This document shows positions 1 through 8,380 of a stretch of 16,210 bases of DNA, piece after piece. The position numbers and the translations under genes were made by a program. This stretch comes from DATBSK01 sp040902705 (GTDB lineage Bacteria; Actinomycetota; Acidimicrobiia; IMCC26256; PALSA-555): the NCBI GenBank assembly GCA_040902705.1, contig JBBDWT010000176.1, forward strand, positions 1 through 16,210. Reading direction: 5' to 3'. The first letter of the stretch is position 1. Every line of letters begins with the position of its first letter. Below the pieces are notes generated by a model. It saw only the letters and a list, made by a program, of their open reading frames with translations, had not been told where the DNA came from and searched no databases.

Positions 1-1161
1 TACCACGGCTGCAGCATCGACCGGATCACGAAGCTCGCTCGATGCTCGCGGGTCTCCTTCTACCAGTACTTCGCCAGTAAAGAGGATGTGTTCCGGGAGC
101 TCGCCGGCCAGGTGGCCCGTCAGGTGAGCGCGTCGACCGAGGCGCTCGACCCGCTCACGCCCGACCTGGCGGGCTGGACGGCGATGCGCACATGGGTCGC
201 CCGGTACGCCGAGATCCACGCCCGCTACGAGCCGGTCTTCCACGCACTGGAGACCGACGCCGCCCTCGCGACCGTGGCTCGGCACACCGGCGAGCAGACC
301 GTCGCGCGGTTCGACTCGCGCCTGGTGACGACGACCCTCCCGCCTCGCCAGCTCGATCCGGTGGTGCGCCTCGCCCTGGAGACCGTCAACCACACGCTCG
401 ACATCAGGGGCATCCTCGAGTCGGTCGTCCCGGGTGCGTACCCGAGCGAGCGCATCGAGGACACCATCACCGACGTCCTGCACCGCACCCTGTTCGGTCT
501 GCGTGCCGACGTGAACGTGCACTCGTCCGAGGAGCCGTCACCGCCGGCACTCGAGTTCGGCCCGGGGATGGCCGAGATGCTCCGGCAAGGTGCCGAAGCA
601 CTCGACCCGGAAGCATCCGGAAACCGCGCGCTGACGGCGCTGCTCGCATCGGGGCACGACGTCTTCATCGAGCGCGGCTACCACAACACGCGTGTCGACG
701 ACCTCGTCGCCGCGGCCGGCGTCTCGCACGGCGCGTTCTACCGGTACTTCCGCAACAAGGACCAGCTCGCTCGGATCCTCACCGCGCGCGCGGTGCGGGC
801 CGTGGGGGCAGCCGTGGTCGACATCCCCGATGTCCGATCGCTCGACGGCCCGAAGGGCACAGGCGCGCTGCGTCGTTGGCTGCGCCGCTACCACGCGGCA
901 CATTCGAGCGAGGCGCTGATGTTGCGCGTCTGGGTCGATGCCGCGCTCCAGGATCCCGCGCTCAGGGTTGAATCGGCTCCGTTGCTCGATTGGGGACGGC
1001 GACGCATGTCCCGCTACCTCCGGCCGCGCGACTTCGGTGACGTCGACTTCGACGCACTCGTCATGGTGGCGCTGCTCGGCGTGTTCGGTGCCCGACCGCG
1101 CAAGCCTGCCGAGGTCGAGGCGGCGGCGCATGTCATCGAACGCGGGCTTCTCGGTCGGTGA
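1..1161 (+). CDS. Tandem-domain TetR/AcrR family transcriptional regulator (5' partial)
   Basis: The frame is open from base 1, so the gene begins left of the window; a GTG at 88 lies inside the first DNA-binding domain and is not the start. Of the 386 visible codons, codons 1-30 hold the end of a TetR helix-turn-helix (ITKLARCSRVSFYQYF, then SKEDVF). Codons about 208-255 hold a complete second one (ending AFYRYFRNKDQL). Each is followed by an alpha-helical region of about 140-180 residues of the kind that binds ligand. The protein is therefore two TetR units joined in one chain, roughly double the usual length of about 200 residues. It probably represses or activates in response to a small hydrophobic or acyl-CoA ligand. 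It ends 19 bp before the P450 gene at 1181 and is likely the first visible cistron of the 1-8314 operon. Its operator must lie upstream of the window. The family call is firm; the target is inferred from position. Confidence 0.9.
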   Translation, partial: YHGCSIDRITKLARCSRVSFYQYFASKEDVFRELAGQVARQVSASTEALDPLTPDLAGWTAMRTWVARYAEIHARYEPVFHALETDAALATVARHTGEQTVARFDSRLVTTTLPPRQLDPVVRLALETVNHTLDIRGILESVVPGAYPSERIEDTITDVLHRTLFGLRADVNVHSSEEPSPPALEFGPGMAEMLRQGAEALDPEASGNRALTALLASGHDVFIERGYHNTRVDDLVAAAGVSHGAFYRYFRNKDQLARILTARAVRAVGAAVVDIPDVRSLDGPKGTGALRRWLRRYHAAHSSEALMLRVWVDAALQDPALRVESAPLLDWGRRRMSRYLRPRDFGDVDFDALVMVALLGVFGARPRKPAEVEAAAHVIERGLLGR

Positions 1162-1180
1162 CCGACGGATTGGAGCAGCT

Positions 1181-2473
1181 GTGAGCGCCTCGACTGTGAG
1201 CTCGTCCGACTTCGACGCGGTCGACTACTTCCGCGCGGGCCCGCTGTACCAGAACCCCTACCCCTACTACGAGTACCTGCGTGAGCACGGCCCGGTCTGG
1301 CGTGAGCCGCATCGGGGTGTGGTGATGGTCACCGGGTTCGAGGAAGCGATGTCGGTGTACAACGACCCCGCGACGTTCTCCTCGTGCAACACGGTCGCCG
1401 GGCCGTACACGTCGTTCTCGGTCCCGCTCGAGGGCGACGACGTCAGTGCGATCATCGAGGCGCACCGCGACGAGCTGCCGTTCAGCGATCAGCTGCCGAG
1501 CTTCGATCCGCCGAAGCACACGGACCACCGCGGGCTCCTCATGCGCCTCATCACGCCGAAGCGCCTCAACGAGAACGAGGAGTTCATGTGGCGGCTCGCC
1601 GATCGTCAGCTCGACGAGTTCGTCGCCCGGGGTGAGTGCGAGTTCATCCATGACTACGCGAACCCTTTCGTCCTCCTGGTCGTCGCCGACCTGCTCGGCG
1701 TTCCCGAAGCCGACCACGACACGTTCCGACGCGAGCTCCAGGGCGAGAAGCGCCCCACGAAGCGCTCGAAGCGCGGCGAGATGGCGCACAAGCCCTTGGA
1801 GTTCCTCTACGACCGCTTCACGGCCTACATCGAGGACCGCCGTCGCGCGCCCCGCGACGACGTCATGACGGAGATGGCCACCGCGACGTTCCCCGACGGG
1901 TCGTTGCCCGAGGTCGACGAGGTGATGCTGATCGCCGCCAACCTCTTCTCGGCGGGTGGGGAGACGACGGCTCGCCTGCTCGGCACGATGCTCCAGAGGA
2001 TCGGTGACAGCCCCGAGCTCCAGCAGCAGCTGCGGGACGACCGCACGCTCATCCCGGCCTTCGCCGAGGAGTGCGTGCGGCTCGAGAGCCCCCTCCAGGG
2101 TGAGTTCCGCCTGTCACGCGTCCCCACCAAGATCGGCGAGGTCGAGATCCCGGCCGGTACCACGGTGATGCTGCACAACGGCGCGGCGAACCGCGACCCG
2201 CGAGTGTTCGAGCACCCGACCGAGCTTCGTCTCGACCGTGCGAACGGTCGCCACCACCTGGGGTTCGGCTTCGGCATCCACACCTGCGTCGGCGCGCCGC
2301 TCGCCCGGGCCGAGGCTCGCATCAGCGTCCAACGCATCCTCGACCGCATGGCCGACATCAGGATCTCGGAGGCGGAGCACGGCCCGCCCGGCGAGCGTCG
2401 CTACGAGTACCCGGCCATGTACCTGCTCCGCGGCCCGGAGCGGCTCTTCCTCGAGTTCACCCCGGTCGGCTGA
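1181..2473 (+). CDS. Cytochrome P450 (first of three)
   Basis: A 430-residue soluble bacterial class I P450, a haem monooxygenase that uses O2 and electrons from a ferredoxin to hydroxylate its substrate. Visible landmarks are the I-helix oxygen-activation motif AGGETT (258-263), the K-helix ExxR ECVR (297-300) and the haem loop FGFGIHTCVG with ligand Cys369. The start is GTG 1181, preceded by GGAG at 1172-1175 with a 5-base spacer; the open frame runs back to 938 but that part overlaps the TetR gene out of frame. The gene follows TetR by 19 bp and precedes the acyl-CoA dehydrogenase by 42 bp, so it probably initiates oxidation of the operon's substrate. Haem-loop and I-helix details differ from the other two P450s here, so it is not a recent duplicate. 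Substrate and CYP subfamily cannot be assigned by eye. No ferredoxin gene accompanies it. Confidence 0.95.
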   Translation: MSASTVSSSDFDAVDYFRAGPLYQNPYPYYEYLREHGPVWREPHRGVVMVTGFEEAMSVYNDPATFSSCNTVAGPYTSFSVPLEGDDVSAIIEAHRDELPFSDQLPSFDPPKHTDHRGLLMRLITPKRLNENEEFMWRLADRQLDEFVARGECEFIHDYANPFVLLVVADLLGVPEADHDTFRRELQGEKRPTKRSKRGEMAHKPLEFLYDRFTAYIEDRRRAPRDDVMTEMATATFPDGSLPEVDEVMLIAANLFSAGGETTARLLGTMLQRIGDSPELQQQLRDDRTLIPAFAEECVRLESPLQGEFRLSRVPTKIGEVEIPAGTTVMLHNGAANRDPRVFEHPTELRLDRANGRHHLGFGFGIHTCVGAPLARAEARISVQRILDRMADIRISEAEHGPPGERRYEYPAMYLLRGPERLFLEFTPVG

Positions 2474-2515
2474 GAAGCCCTGCTCGGGGATGGCCTTCGC
2501 GAGCCTTGGAGCCCG

Positions 2516-3679
2516 ATGTCAGTTCACGACCACCAGTTCCGCGACGAGCTGCGCAGCTGGCTCGCGGAGCACGCGCCGCCCGACGTCGCGCTCGCGTCGA
2601 CGCCCGAAGAGGCAACGGTGCTCCGGGCGTGGCAGCAGACGCTGCACGCCGGACGCTGGGTCGGCATCAACTGGCCGGTCGAGTACGGCGGCCGGGGGGC
2701 GTCGCTCGCGCAGGTGGCCGTCTACAACGAGGAGCTCGCCCGCGCGGACGCGCCGCCGCTCCTGGGACGCGCCGGCATCACCCTCGTCGGGCCGACCTTG
2801 ATGGCCCACGGCACCGAGGAGCAGCGGAAGCGGTGGATGCCGAGGATCCTCTCGGGCGAGGACGTGTGGTGCCAGCTCTTCAGTGAGCCCGACGCCGGGA
2901 GCGACCTCGCGAGCCTCTCGACGCGCGCCGAGAAGTGCGGGGACACTTACTCGGTGTCCGGCCAGAAGGTGTGGTCGTCGTACGCGCGGTTCGCGGACTG
3001 GGGCATCGCGCTCGTGCGGACGGACCCCCACGCGCCCCAGCACAAGGGCATCTCCATGGTGGCCGTCCCGATGACGGCCAAGGGCGTGGAGGTCCGGCCG
3101 CTGCGCCAGATCACCGGCGAGAGCGAGTTCAGCGAGGTCTTCCTCGACGACGTGGAGATCCCCGCGGATCAGCTCATCGGTCCCGAGCACCAGGGGTGGC
3201 AGGTCGCGAACACGACGCTCGCCAACGAGCGCGGTGCCTCGTTCATCTGGCGGGAGCAGGTGCTGCACGAGGTGGCGATGAACCGGCTGCGCAAGGACTG
3301 CGCCTGCCGCGGGCTGCTGGCGGACCCGATCGTGCGCCAGCGCGTCGCGCAGGCGTGGATCGAGGTCGAGCTGTTCCGGCTGCACAACCAGCGCACGCTC
3401 GCCCGCCTCACGCGTGGCGACGAGATCGGTCCCGAGTCGAGCCTCGTGAAGCTGTTCTGGGCCGGCATGAGCCAACGCTTCTCCGAGGCCGCGGTCGGGC
3501 TGCTCGGGCCCGACGCGTTGCTGCTGGCCGGCGACGAGCACGCGGTCGACGGCGGGCGATGGGTGCTCGGTCTGCTCGCGGCGCGCGCCAACTCGATCAT
3601 GGGTGGCACGAGCGAGATCCAACGCAACATCATCGGTGAGCGGCTGCTCGACCTGCCGAGAGAGCCGAGGTCGCGATGA
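2516..3679 (+). CDS. Acyl-CoA dehydrogenase, FadE type
   Basis: A 387-residue FAD flavoprotein expected to introduce an alpha,beta double bond into an acyl-CoA thioester in the cytoplasm. It has the N-terminal helical domain, the flavin/substrate signature CQLFSEPDAGSDL (119-131) followed by GQKVWSS, and the C-terminal motif GGTSEIQRNIIGERLL (363-378). The start is ATG 2516 with GGAG at 2508-2511, 4 bases upstream. The position that carries the catalytic Glu in medium-chain enzymes (Y-E-G-T) is Gly363 here (M-G-G-T). In isovaleryl-CoA dehydrogenase the base lies instead in an earlier helix, and Glu238 (NERGAS) is the matching candidate. Similar Gly variants occur among actinobacterial steroid side-chain FadE proteins, some of which form hetero-oligomers with a second FadE; no partner gene is visible here. 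Its stop overlaps the next ATG (ATGA), indicating translational coupling with the second P450. Confidence 0.93.
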   Translation: MSVHDHQFRDELRSWLAEHAPPDVALASTPEEATVLRAWQQTLHAGRWVGINWPVEYGGRGASLAQVAVYNEELARADAPPLLGRAGITLVGPTLMAHGTEEQRKRWMPRILSGEDVWCQLFSEPDAGSDLASLSTRAEKCGDTYSVSGQKVWSSYARFADWGIALVRTDPHAPQHKGISMVAVPMTAKGVEVRPLRQITGESEFSEVFLDDVEIPADQLIGPEHQGWQVANTTLANERGASFIWREQVLHEVAMNRLRKDCACRGLLADPIVRQRVAQAWIEVELFRLHNQRTLARLTRGDEIGPESSLVKLFWAGMSQRFSEAAVGLLGPDALLLAGDEHAVDGGRWVLGLLAARANSIMGGTSEIQRNIIGERLLDLPREPRSR

Positions 3680-4917
3680 TCAGCGACGCCGACGGACGTG
3701 CGCTCGTCGACTCGGAGCGCTGCGCGCGCGACGGGTATCCCCACGACGTGTGGACGCGGCTCCGGGCCGAGGCACCGGTGGCGCGCTTCGAGCCGCCCGG
3801 GTTCGAGCCGTTCTGGGCGATCACGAAGCACGCCGACGTCCTGGAGCTCTCGAAGCAGCCGCTGCGGTTCTCGAGCGCGCCGGGAATCACCCTGCGCCCT
3901 GCCGGCGTGGTGTTCCCGCCTTCCGACATCGTCGTCCTCCTCGACCCGCCGCGGCACGGGCCGATCCGCAGGGTCGCGAACGGGAGCTTCACGCCCAAGG
4001 CGGTGCGCGGCCGGCGCGACGACATCGAGCGCATCGCCGTCGACGTCCTCGACGACGCGGCACCCGCGGGTGGGCACGGCCGACTCGACTTCGTCGAGCG
4101 CATCGCCGCGCCGTTCCCCCTCGCGGTGGTGGCGTGGATCCTCGGCGTGCCGAAGGACGACTGGCATCACCTCTTCCGCTGGACCAACGAGGTGATCGGC
4201 AAGGAGGATCCGGAGTACCGGCGCCCCGGCGAGACCCCGGGGCAGACGATCAAGCGCGCACGCGGCGAGATCCACACCTACTTCGCGCAGCTGATCGGGG
4301 AGCGCCGGGCTGATCCGCAGGACGACCTGGTGAGCGAGCTGATCCGGGGCGAGGTCGACGGCGCGCCACTCACGGAGGAGCAGCTCGTCCTGTACTGCGA
4401 GCTCCTGGTCGAGGCCGGCAACGAGACGACGCGCAATGCGATCAGCGGCGGCCTGCTCGCGTTCTCCGAGCGGCCCGACGAGTGGGAGAAGCTGCGAGCG
4501 AACCCGGAGCTGCTGCCCGAAGCGGTGGAGGAGATGCTCCGGTGGGTCAGCCCGATCAGTCACTTCACGCGCACCGCCACCGAGGACTACGAGCTCCGCG
4601 GCCAGACGATCCGCGCCGGCGAGCAGGTTGCGCTGTACTTCGCCTCGGCGAACCGCGACGAGGAGGTGTTCGAGGATCCCGTCGCCTTCCGCATCGATCG
4701 TCTCCCGAACCCGCACCTCGCGTTCGGGTTCGGCGAGCACTTCTGCATGGGTGCGCACGTCGCGCGCGTCGAGCTCGAGACGATCTATCGGCACCTCTTG
4801 ACGCGGGTGGAGTCGTTCGAGGTCTCGGGGCCCGTGGAGCGACTCACCTCGATCACCAACGGCAGCATCAAGCGGCTGCCGGTCACCTACAGCACCACGA
4901 CAGCGCCTTCGACGTGA
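3676..4917 (+). CDS. Cytochrome P450 (second of three)
   Basis: A 413-residue soluble P450. Landmarks are AGNETT in the I helix (247-252), ExxR EMLR (286-289) and the haem loop FGFGEHFCMG with Cys357, followed by AHVARVELE. The ATG at 3676 overlaps the stop codon of the acyl-CoA dehydrogenase in an ATGA arrangement, so translation is probably coupled and no separate ribosome-binding site is needed. The C-terminal part (NPHLAFGFGEHFCMGAHVAR) is much more like the P450 at 10563-11756 than like the first P450, suggesting these two are closer relatives. It sits between an acyl-CoA dehydrogenase and an aldehyde dehydrogenase, which suggests it oxidises a later intermediate or a second position on the substrate. 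Substrate is not assignable, and no dedicated redox partner is encoded nearby. Confidence 0.95.
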   Translation: MISDADGRALVDSERCARDGYPHDVWTRLRAEAPVARFEPPGFEPFWAITKHADVLELSKQPLRFSSAPGITLRPAGVVFPPSDIVVLLDPPRHGPIRRVANGSFTPKAVRGRRDDIERIAVDVLDDAAPAGGHGRLDFVERIAAPFPLAVVAWILGVPKDDWHHLFRWTNEVIGKEDPEYRRPGETPGQTIKRARGEIHTYFAQLIGERRADPQDDLVSELIRGEVDGAPLTEEQLVLYCELLVEAGNETTRNAISGGLLAFSERPDEWEKLRANPELLPEAVEEMLRWVSPISHFTRTATEDYELRGQTIRAGEQVALYFASANRDEEVFEDPVAFRIDRLPNPHLAFGFGEHFCMGAHVARVELETIYRHLLTRVESFEVSGPVERLTSITNGSIKRLPVTYSTTTAPST

Positions 4918-4939
4918 CGATTCAGGATGGAGAGACCAG

Positions 4940-6436
4940 ATGAGCGCGGCCAAGACGACGACAGCACCGGTGCAGCACGCCGATCGGTTCTTCATCGGTG
5001 GCGAGTGGGTCGAACCCTCGTCCGAGAGGACGATCGACGTGATCGACTCCGGGACCGAAGACCTCTACTACACGGTCGCGGAAGCGGCTGCGGACGACAT
5101 CGCTCGAGCAGTCGCAGCCGCGCGGCGTGCGTTCGACGACGGCCCGTGGCCACGGCTGACCCACGCAGCACGGGCCGAGTACCTGCGGGCGCTCGGGGCG
5201 GGACTCCAGGAGCGCGGCGACGTGCTGTCGCAGCTGTGGCCGCGCGAGTCGGGTGTCCTCTACAGGACGTCGCAGTACGCCGGGCGGATCGGCTCGGGCG
5301 CGCTCGAGTCGTATGCCGCGCTGGCCGACTCCTTCCCGTTCGAGGAGGAGTGCCCACCGACCGGAGGCGGTGCGTTCGGTCTGCTCGTGCGCGAGCCGGT
5401 CGGGGTCGTCGGTGCGATCATCCCGTGGAACGCGCCGGTCGCGCTCATCTGCCACAAGATCGGCCCCGCGCTCCTCGCCGGCTGCACCGTGGTGCTCAAG
5501 TCGTCACCGGAGGCGCCGGGCGAGGGCTACGTGTTCGCCGAAGCGGCCGAGCAGGCCGGCCTGCCACCCGGCGTCCTCAACGTCGTGACGGCCGACCGCG
5601 AGGTGTCGGAGCTGCTGGTCCGGGATCCGGGTGTCGACAAGATCACCTTCACGGGTTCCACGGCCGCGGGGCGTCGCATCGCGTCGCTGTGCGGCGAACG
5701 GATCGCACGCTGCACGCTCGAGCTCGGCGGGAAGTCGGCCGCGGTCGTGCTCGACGACATGGATCTCGGCACCGCGGCCACGACGCTGGCACGCGCCGAG
5801 TGCGCGCTCAACGGCCAGGTGTGCTCCTCGCTCACGCGCGTCATCGTGACGAAGGGTCGCCACGACGAGCTCGTCGACGCCCTGGCTTCGACCTTCGGCC
5901 AGACCCGAGTCGGCGACCCGTTCGACGAGCAGTCACAGCTCGGCCCGCTCGTCTCGCAACGACAGCGCGATCGGGTCGAGGGCCTCATCGCCAAGGGCGT
6001 GGCCGAGGGTGCGACCCTCGCGACCGGGGGAGGGCGCCCGGAGGGTCTCGATCGGGGCTACTACGTCGAGCCGACGGTCTTCGGCAACGTCGACAACGCA
6101 TCGACCATCGGTCGCGAGGAGATCTTCGGGCCGGTCCTCAGCGTGATCGCGGCGGAGGACGAGCAGAACGCGGTGCGGATCGCGAACGACACCATCTACG
6201 GGCTCAACGCGTCGGTCTTCACGAACGACGTCGATCGAGCGCGCGAGGTGGCCGGTCAGCTCCGTTCGGGCACCGTCGGCCACAACGCCTTCCGCACCGA
6301 CTTCGGCATGGCCTTCGGCGGGTTCAAGCAGTCGGGCATCGGCCGCGAGGGTGGCAAGGAAGGACTGCTCCCGTTCCTCGAGACCAAAGCCGTGATCCTC
6401 GAAGGCCGGCCCGACGCCTACGGCGCGGGGAGCTGA
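4940..6436 (+). CDS. NAD(P)+-dependent aldehyde dehydrogenase
   Basis: A 498-residue member of the classical ALDH superfamily, oxidising an aldehyde to the carboxylic acid. It shows the cofactor and oxyanion segment IIPWNAPV with Asn164, the Rossmann motif FTGSTAAGRRIA, the general base Glu261 in LELGGKS, the nucleophile Cys295 in GQVCSS (34 residues after the Glu, the standard spacing), and the C-terminal EEIFGPVLSV and GGFKQSGIGREGG motifs. The start ATG 4940 has GGAG at 4929-4932, 7 bases upstream. It begins 22 bp after the second P450 and ends 2 bp before the hydrolase. In context it likely converts an aldehyde formed after P450 hydroxylation and alcohol oxidation into an acid. The operon visible here supplies neither the alcohol dehydrogenase nor a CoA ligase for those flanking steps. 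Length and active-site residues are complete; substrate is unknown. Confidence 0.95.
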   Translation: MSAAKTTTAPVQHADRFFIGGEWVEPSSERTIDVIDSGTEDLYYTVAEAAADDIARAVAAARRAFDDGPWPRLTHAARAEYLRALGAGLQERGDVLSQLWPRESGVLYRTSQYAGRIGSGALESYAALADSFPFEEECPPTGGGAFGLLVREPVGVVGAIIPWNAPVALICHKIGPALLAGCTVVLKSSPEAPGEGYVFAEAAEQAGLPPGVLNVVTADREVSELLVRDPGVDKITFTGSTAAGRRIASLCGERIARCTLELGGKSAAVVLDDMDLGTAATTLARAECALNGQVCSSLTRVIVTKGRHDELVDALASTFGQTRVGDPFDEQSQLGPLVSQRQRDRVEGLIAKGVAEGATLATGGGRPEGLDRGYYVEPTVFGNVDNASTIGREEIFGPVLSVIAAEDEQNAVRIANDTIYGLNASVFTNDVDRAREVAGQLRSGTVGHNAFRTDFGMAFGGFKQSGIGREGGKEGLLPFLETKAVILEGRPDAYGAGS

Positions 6437-6438
6437 CG

Positions 6439-7185
6439 ATGGCAACGTACGTGCTCGTGCACGGTGGTGGGCACGGCGGCTGGTGCTACCAGCGCGTCGC
6501 CCGGATCCTCGCGGCCGCCGGGCACGAGGTGCACACGCCGACGATGACCGGTCTGGGTGAGCGGTCGCACCTCCTGCGTCCCGACATCGACCTCGACTTC
6601 CACATCCGCGACATCGTGGAGGTGCTGGAGCACCAGGACCTGCGCGACGTGATCCTCGTCGGGCACAGCTACGGCGGGATGGTGATCACGGGCGTCGCCG
6701 ATCGTGCGGCCGACCGCGTCGCGAAGATCGTCTACCTCGACGCGGCGAATCCGGTGAACGGCGAGTCGCTCGTCGACGTGGCCGGACCGGTGATCGAGGC
6801 CGTGCGCCCGTTCGGGGAAGTGGTCGACGGCATGGAGCTCGTGCTGCTGCCCGCACCCGATGCCGGGCTGCTCTACGGCGTGACCGATCCCGACGACCTC
6901 GCGTGGATGGCCGACCGGCTGTCGGCCCATCCCTGGAGCTGCTTCGAGCAGGAGCTCGAGCTCACGAACGAAGCGGCCCTCTGGGCCATCCCGCAGTTCC
7001 ACATCGTCTGCACCTCGACGTTGGCCACGCGGGACAAGGACCTGATGGCGAAGGCGAGGGCAGAGGGTCGCCTGTGGGACATCGACACCGGTCACGACCT
7101 GATGATCACGGAGCCGAAAGCCGTCGCCGAGCTGCTCGAGCGGGTGGCCGCGGCCGACGTGAGGAGCACCGATGCTGCCCGATGA
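6439..7185 (+). CDS. Alpha/beta-fold hydrolase (EstC/methylesterase-like)
   Basis: A 248-residue single-domain alpha/beta hydrolase. The oxyanion segment HGGGHGGW lies at 8-15, the nucleophile elbow GHSYGG puts Ser77 in place, and His219 (DTGHD) is the catalytic histidine near the C-terminus. Size and the HGGGHGGW/GHSYGG pairing resemble the plant SABP2/hydroxynitrile lyase and bacterial EstC group, which cleave small carboxylic esters. In that group the acid is usually the Asp of a C-T-E-D segment. Here the corresponding stretch is C-T-S-T (191-194), so the acid is uncertain; Asp199 or Asp201 might serve. The start ATG 6439 follows GGGGAG (6427-6432) by 6 bases and lies 2 bp after the ALDH stop. 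The open frame extends much further upstream, but only as a shadow of ALDH. Its 3' end overlaps the next gene by 14 bp. Ester, lactone or C-C cleavage are all possible. Confidence 0.88.
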   Translation: MATYVLVHGGGHGGWCYQRVARILAAAGHEVHTPTMTGLGERSHLLRPDIDLDFHIRDIVEVLEHQDLRDVILVGHSYGGMVITGVADRAADRVAKIVYLDAANPVNGESLVDVAGPVIEAVRPFGEVVDGMELVLLPAPDAGLLYGVTDPDDLAWMADRLSAHPWSCFEQELELTNEAALWAIPQFHIVCTSTLATRDKDLMAKARAEGRLWDIDTGHDLMITEPKAVAELLERVAAADVRSTDAAR

Positions 7186-8314
7186 CGTGCGCGCGATCTC
7201 CGTCGACGACCACGTCATCGAGCCCCGGAACGTCTTCGTCGACCACATCGAGCCCAGGTTCCGCGATCGTGCCCCGCGCATCGTGGAACGGGACGGGGCC
7301 GAGGGGTGGCTCTGGGAGGACCGGTTCTACCCGCTCATGTTCCAGGGCAACGCGCAGACCCGCCGGTTCCGCAGCGGTGAAGCCGGGCGCGGCGACGATC
7401 TCTACGCGCGCCGGTACGAAGACATGATCCCCGCCGCGTACGACGTGCACGAGCGCGTGCAGGCGATGGACGACGACGGCGTGTGGGCCGAGCTGCTGTT
7501 CCCGACGTTCCCGCGCTTCGGCGGCACCCAGTTCCTCGCGGCTGACGACAAGGACCTCGCGCTCGCGATGGTGCGCGCCTGGAACGACTGGATGCTCGAC
7601 GAGTGGTGTGCCGCGTACCCGGAGCGGTTCATCCCGCAGACGCTCGTCCCGCTGTGGGACGTCGCGGCGGCCGTGACGGAGATCGAACGCTGCGCGGCCA
7701 AGGGATCCCGCGCCGTGCTGTTCACCGAGAACCCCCACCCCCTCGGGCTGCCGTCGTTCCCGACCGGCCACTGGCGTCCGGTCTTCGAGGCGTGCAACGA
7801 GACCGGGCTGCCGCTGTCGATGCACATCGGCACCTCGATGAGCCTCATCAAGCCGTCACCGGAGAGCACGCCGTCGGTCGGCATCGCCTTGTGCGGGATC
7901 AACTCGATGAGCGCGCTCGGCGACCTGATCTTCAGCGGCGCCTTCAACGGCTTGCCGAACTGCCGCGTCGCCCTGTCGGAGGGCGGGGCCGGCTGGGTGC
8001 CGTACGTGCTCGAACGTCTCGACTACACGTGGGAGCGCAGTCGGCTCGAGGGCCTGAAGAACGAGGCCGCGCCCTCGGAGGTGTTCGCCGAGCACGTCTG
8101 GGTGTGCATGATCTCCGACCGCTACGCCATCCGGAACCGCGATCTGATCGGTGTCGACAAGATCATGTGGGAGGCAGACTTCCCGCACAACGACTCGAAC
8201 TGGCCGAACAGTCGGAAGACCCTGGCCGACGCGCTCGTCGACGTCCCCGACGACGAGGCGCGACGGATCGCCGAGCTCAACGCCCGTCAGCTCTACCGGT
8301 TCCCTGACTCGTGA
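7172..8314 (+). CDS. Amidohydrolase-2 family metal-dependent hydrolase (COG2159-like)
   Basis: A 380-residue protein of the TIM-barrel amidohydrolase-2/ACMSD group, whose members include metal-dependent decarboxylases and hydrolases. It opens with ISVDDHVIEP (His14, Glu17), a hallmark of the actinobacterial branch, has a barrel histidine in MHIG (His218), and ends with WEADFPH, where Asp336 is the expected metal ligand or catalytic Asp. The N-terminal metal motif is D-x-H or H-x-x-E rather than the classical HxH. ATG 7172 has GAGGAG at 7161-7166 with a 5-base spacer and lies within the end of the hydrolase gene, an overlap of 14 bp. It is the last gene of the operon. Paralogues of this branch commonly accompany P450, acyl-CoA dehydrogenase and SDR genes in actinobacterial degradation clusters. 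The reaction (decarboxylation or ring or amide hydrolysis) cannot be told from sequence. Confidence 0.9.
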   Translation: MLPDDVRAISVDDHVIEPRNVFVDHIEPRFRDRAPRIVERDGAEGWLWEDRFYPLMFQGNAQTRRFRSGEAGRGDDLYARRYEDMIPAAYDVHERVQAMDDDGVWAELLFPTFPRFGGTQFLAADDKDLALAMVRAWNDWMLDEWCAAYPERFIPQTLVPLWDVAAAVTEIERCAAKGSRAVLFTENPHPLGLPSFPTGHWRPVFEACNETGLPLSMHIGTSMSLIKPSPESTPSVGIALCGINSMSALGDLIFSGAFNGLPNCRVALSEGGAGWVPYVLERLDYTWERSRLEGLKNEAAPSEVFAEHVWVCMISDRYAIRNRDLIGVDKIMWEADFPHNDSNWPNSRKTLADALVDVPDDEARRIAELNARQLYRFPDS

Positions 8315-8380
8315 CGACCCAGCAGCGCGCGAGGGATACAGAGGCTGGCCTCGAGGTCAATCGCGAAGTAGGGATCGTGA

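Noticed and set aside
88..1161. GTG at 88 as the start of the first TetR gene
   Set aside because: The frame is open to base 1 and the upstream codons encode the core of a TetR helix-turn-helix, so the gene starts outside the window.
938..1180. N-terminal extension of the first P450 back to 938
   Set aside because: It overlaps the TetR coding sequence out of frame and has no P450 character; GTG 1181 has a good ribosome-binding site.
3169..4995. 608-codon minus-strand open frame opposite the second P450
   Set aside because: Composition is Arg/Leu/Val/Glu-rich antisense of high-GC genes, without motifs; the plus strand carries complete P450 and dehydrogenase motifs.
4927..6438. Long frame upstream of the alpha/beta hydrolase
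   Set aside because: It is the Arg/Gly-rich out-of-frame shadow of the aldehyde dehydrogenase; the hydrolase fold begins at ATG 6439.
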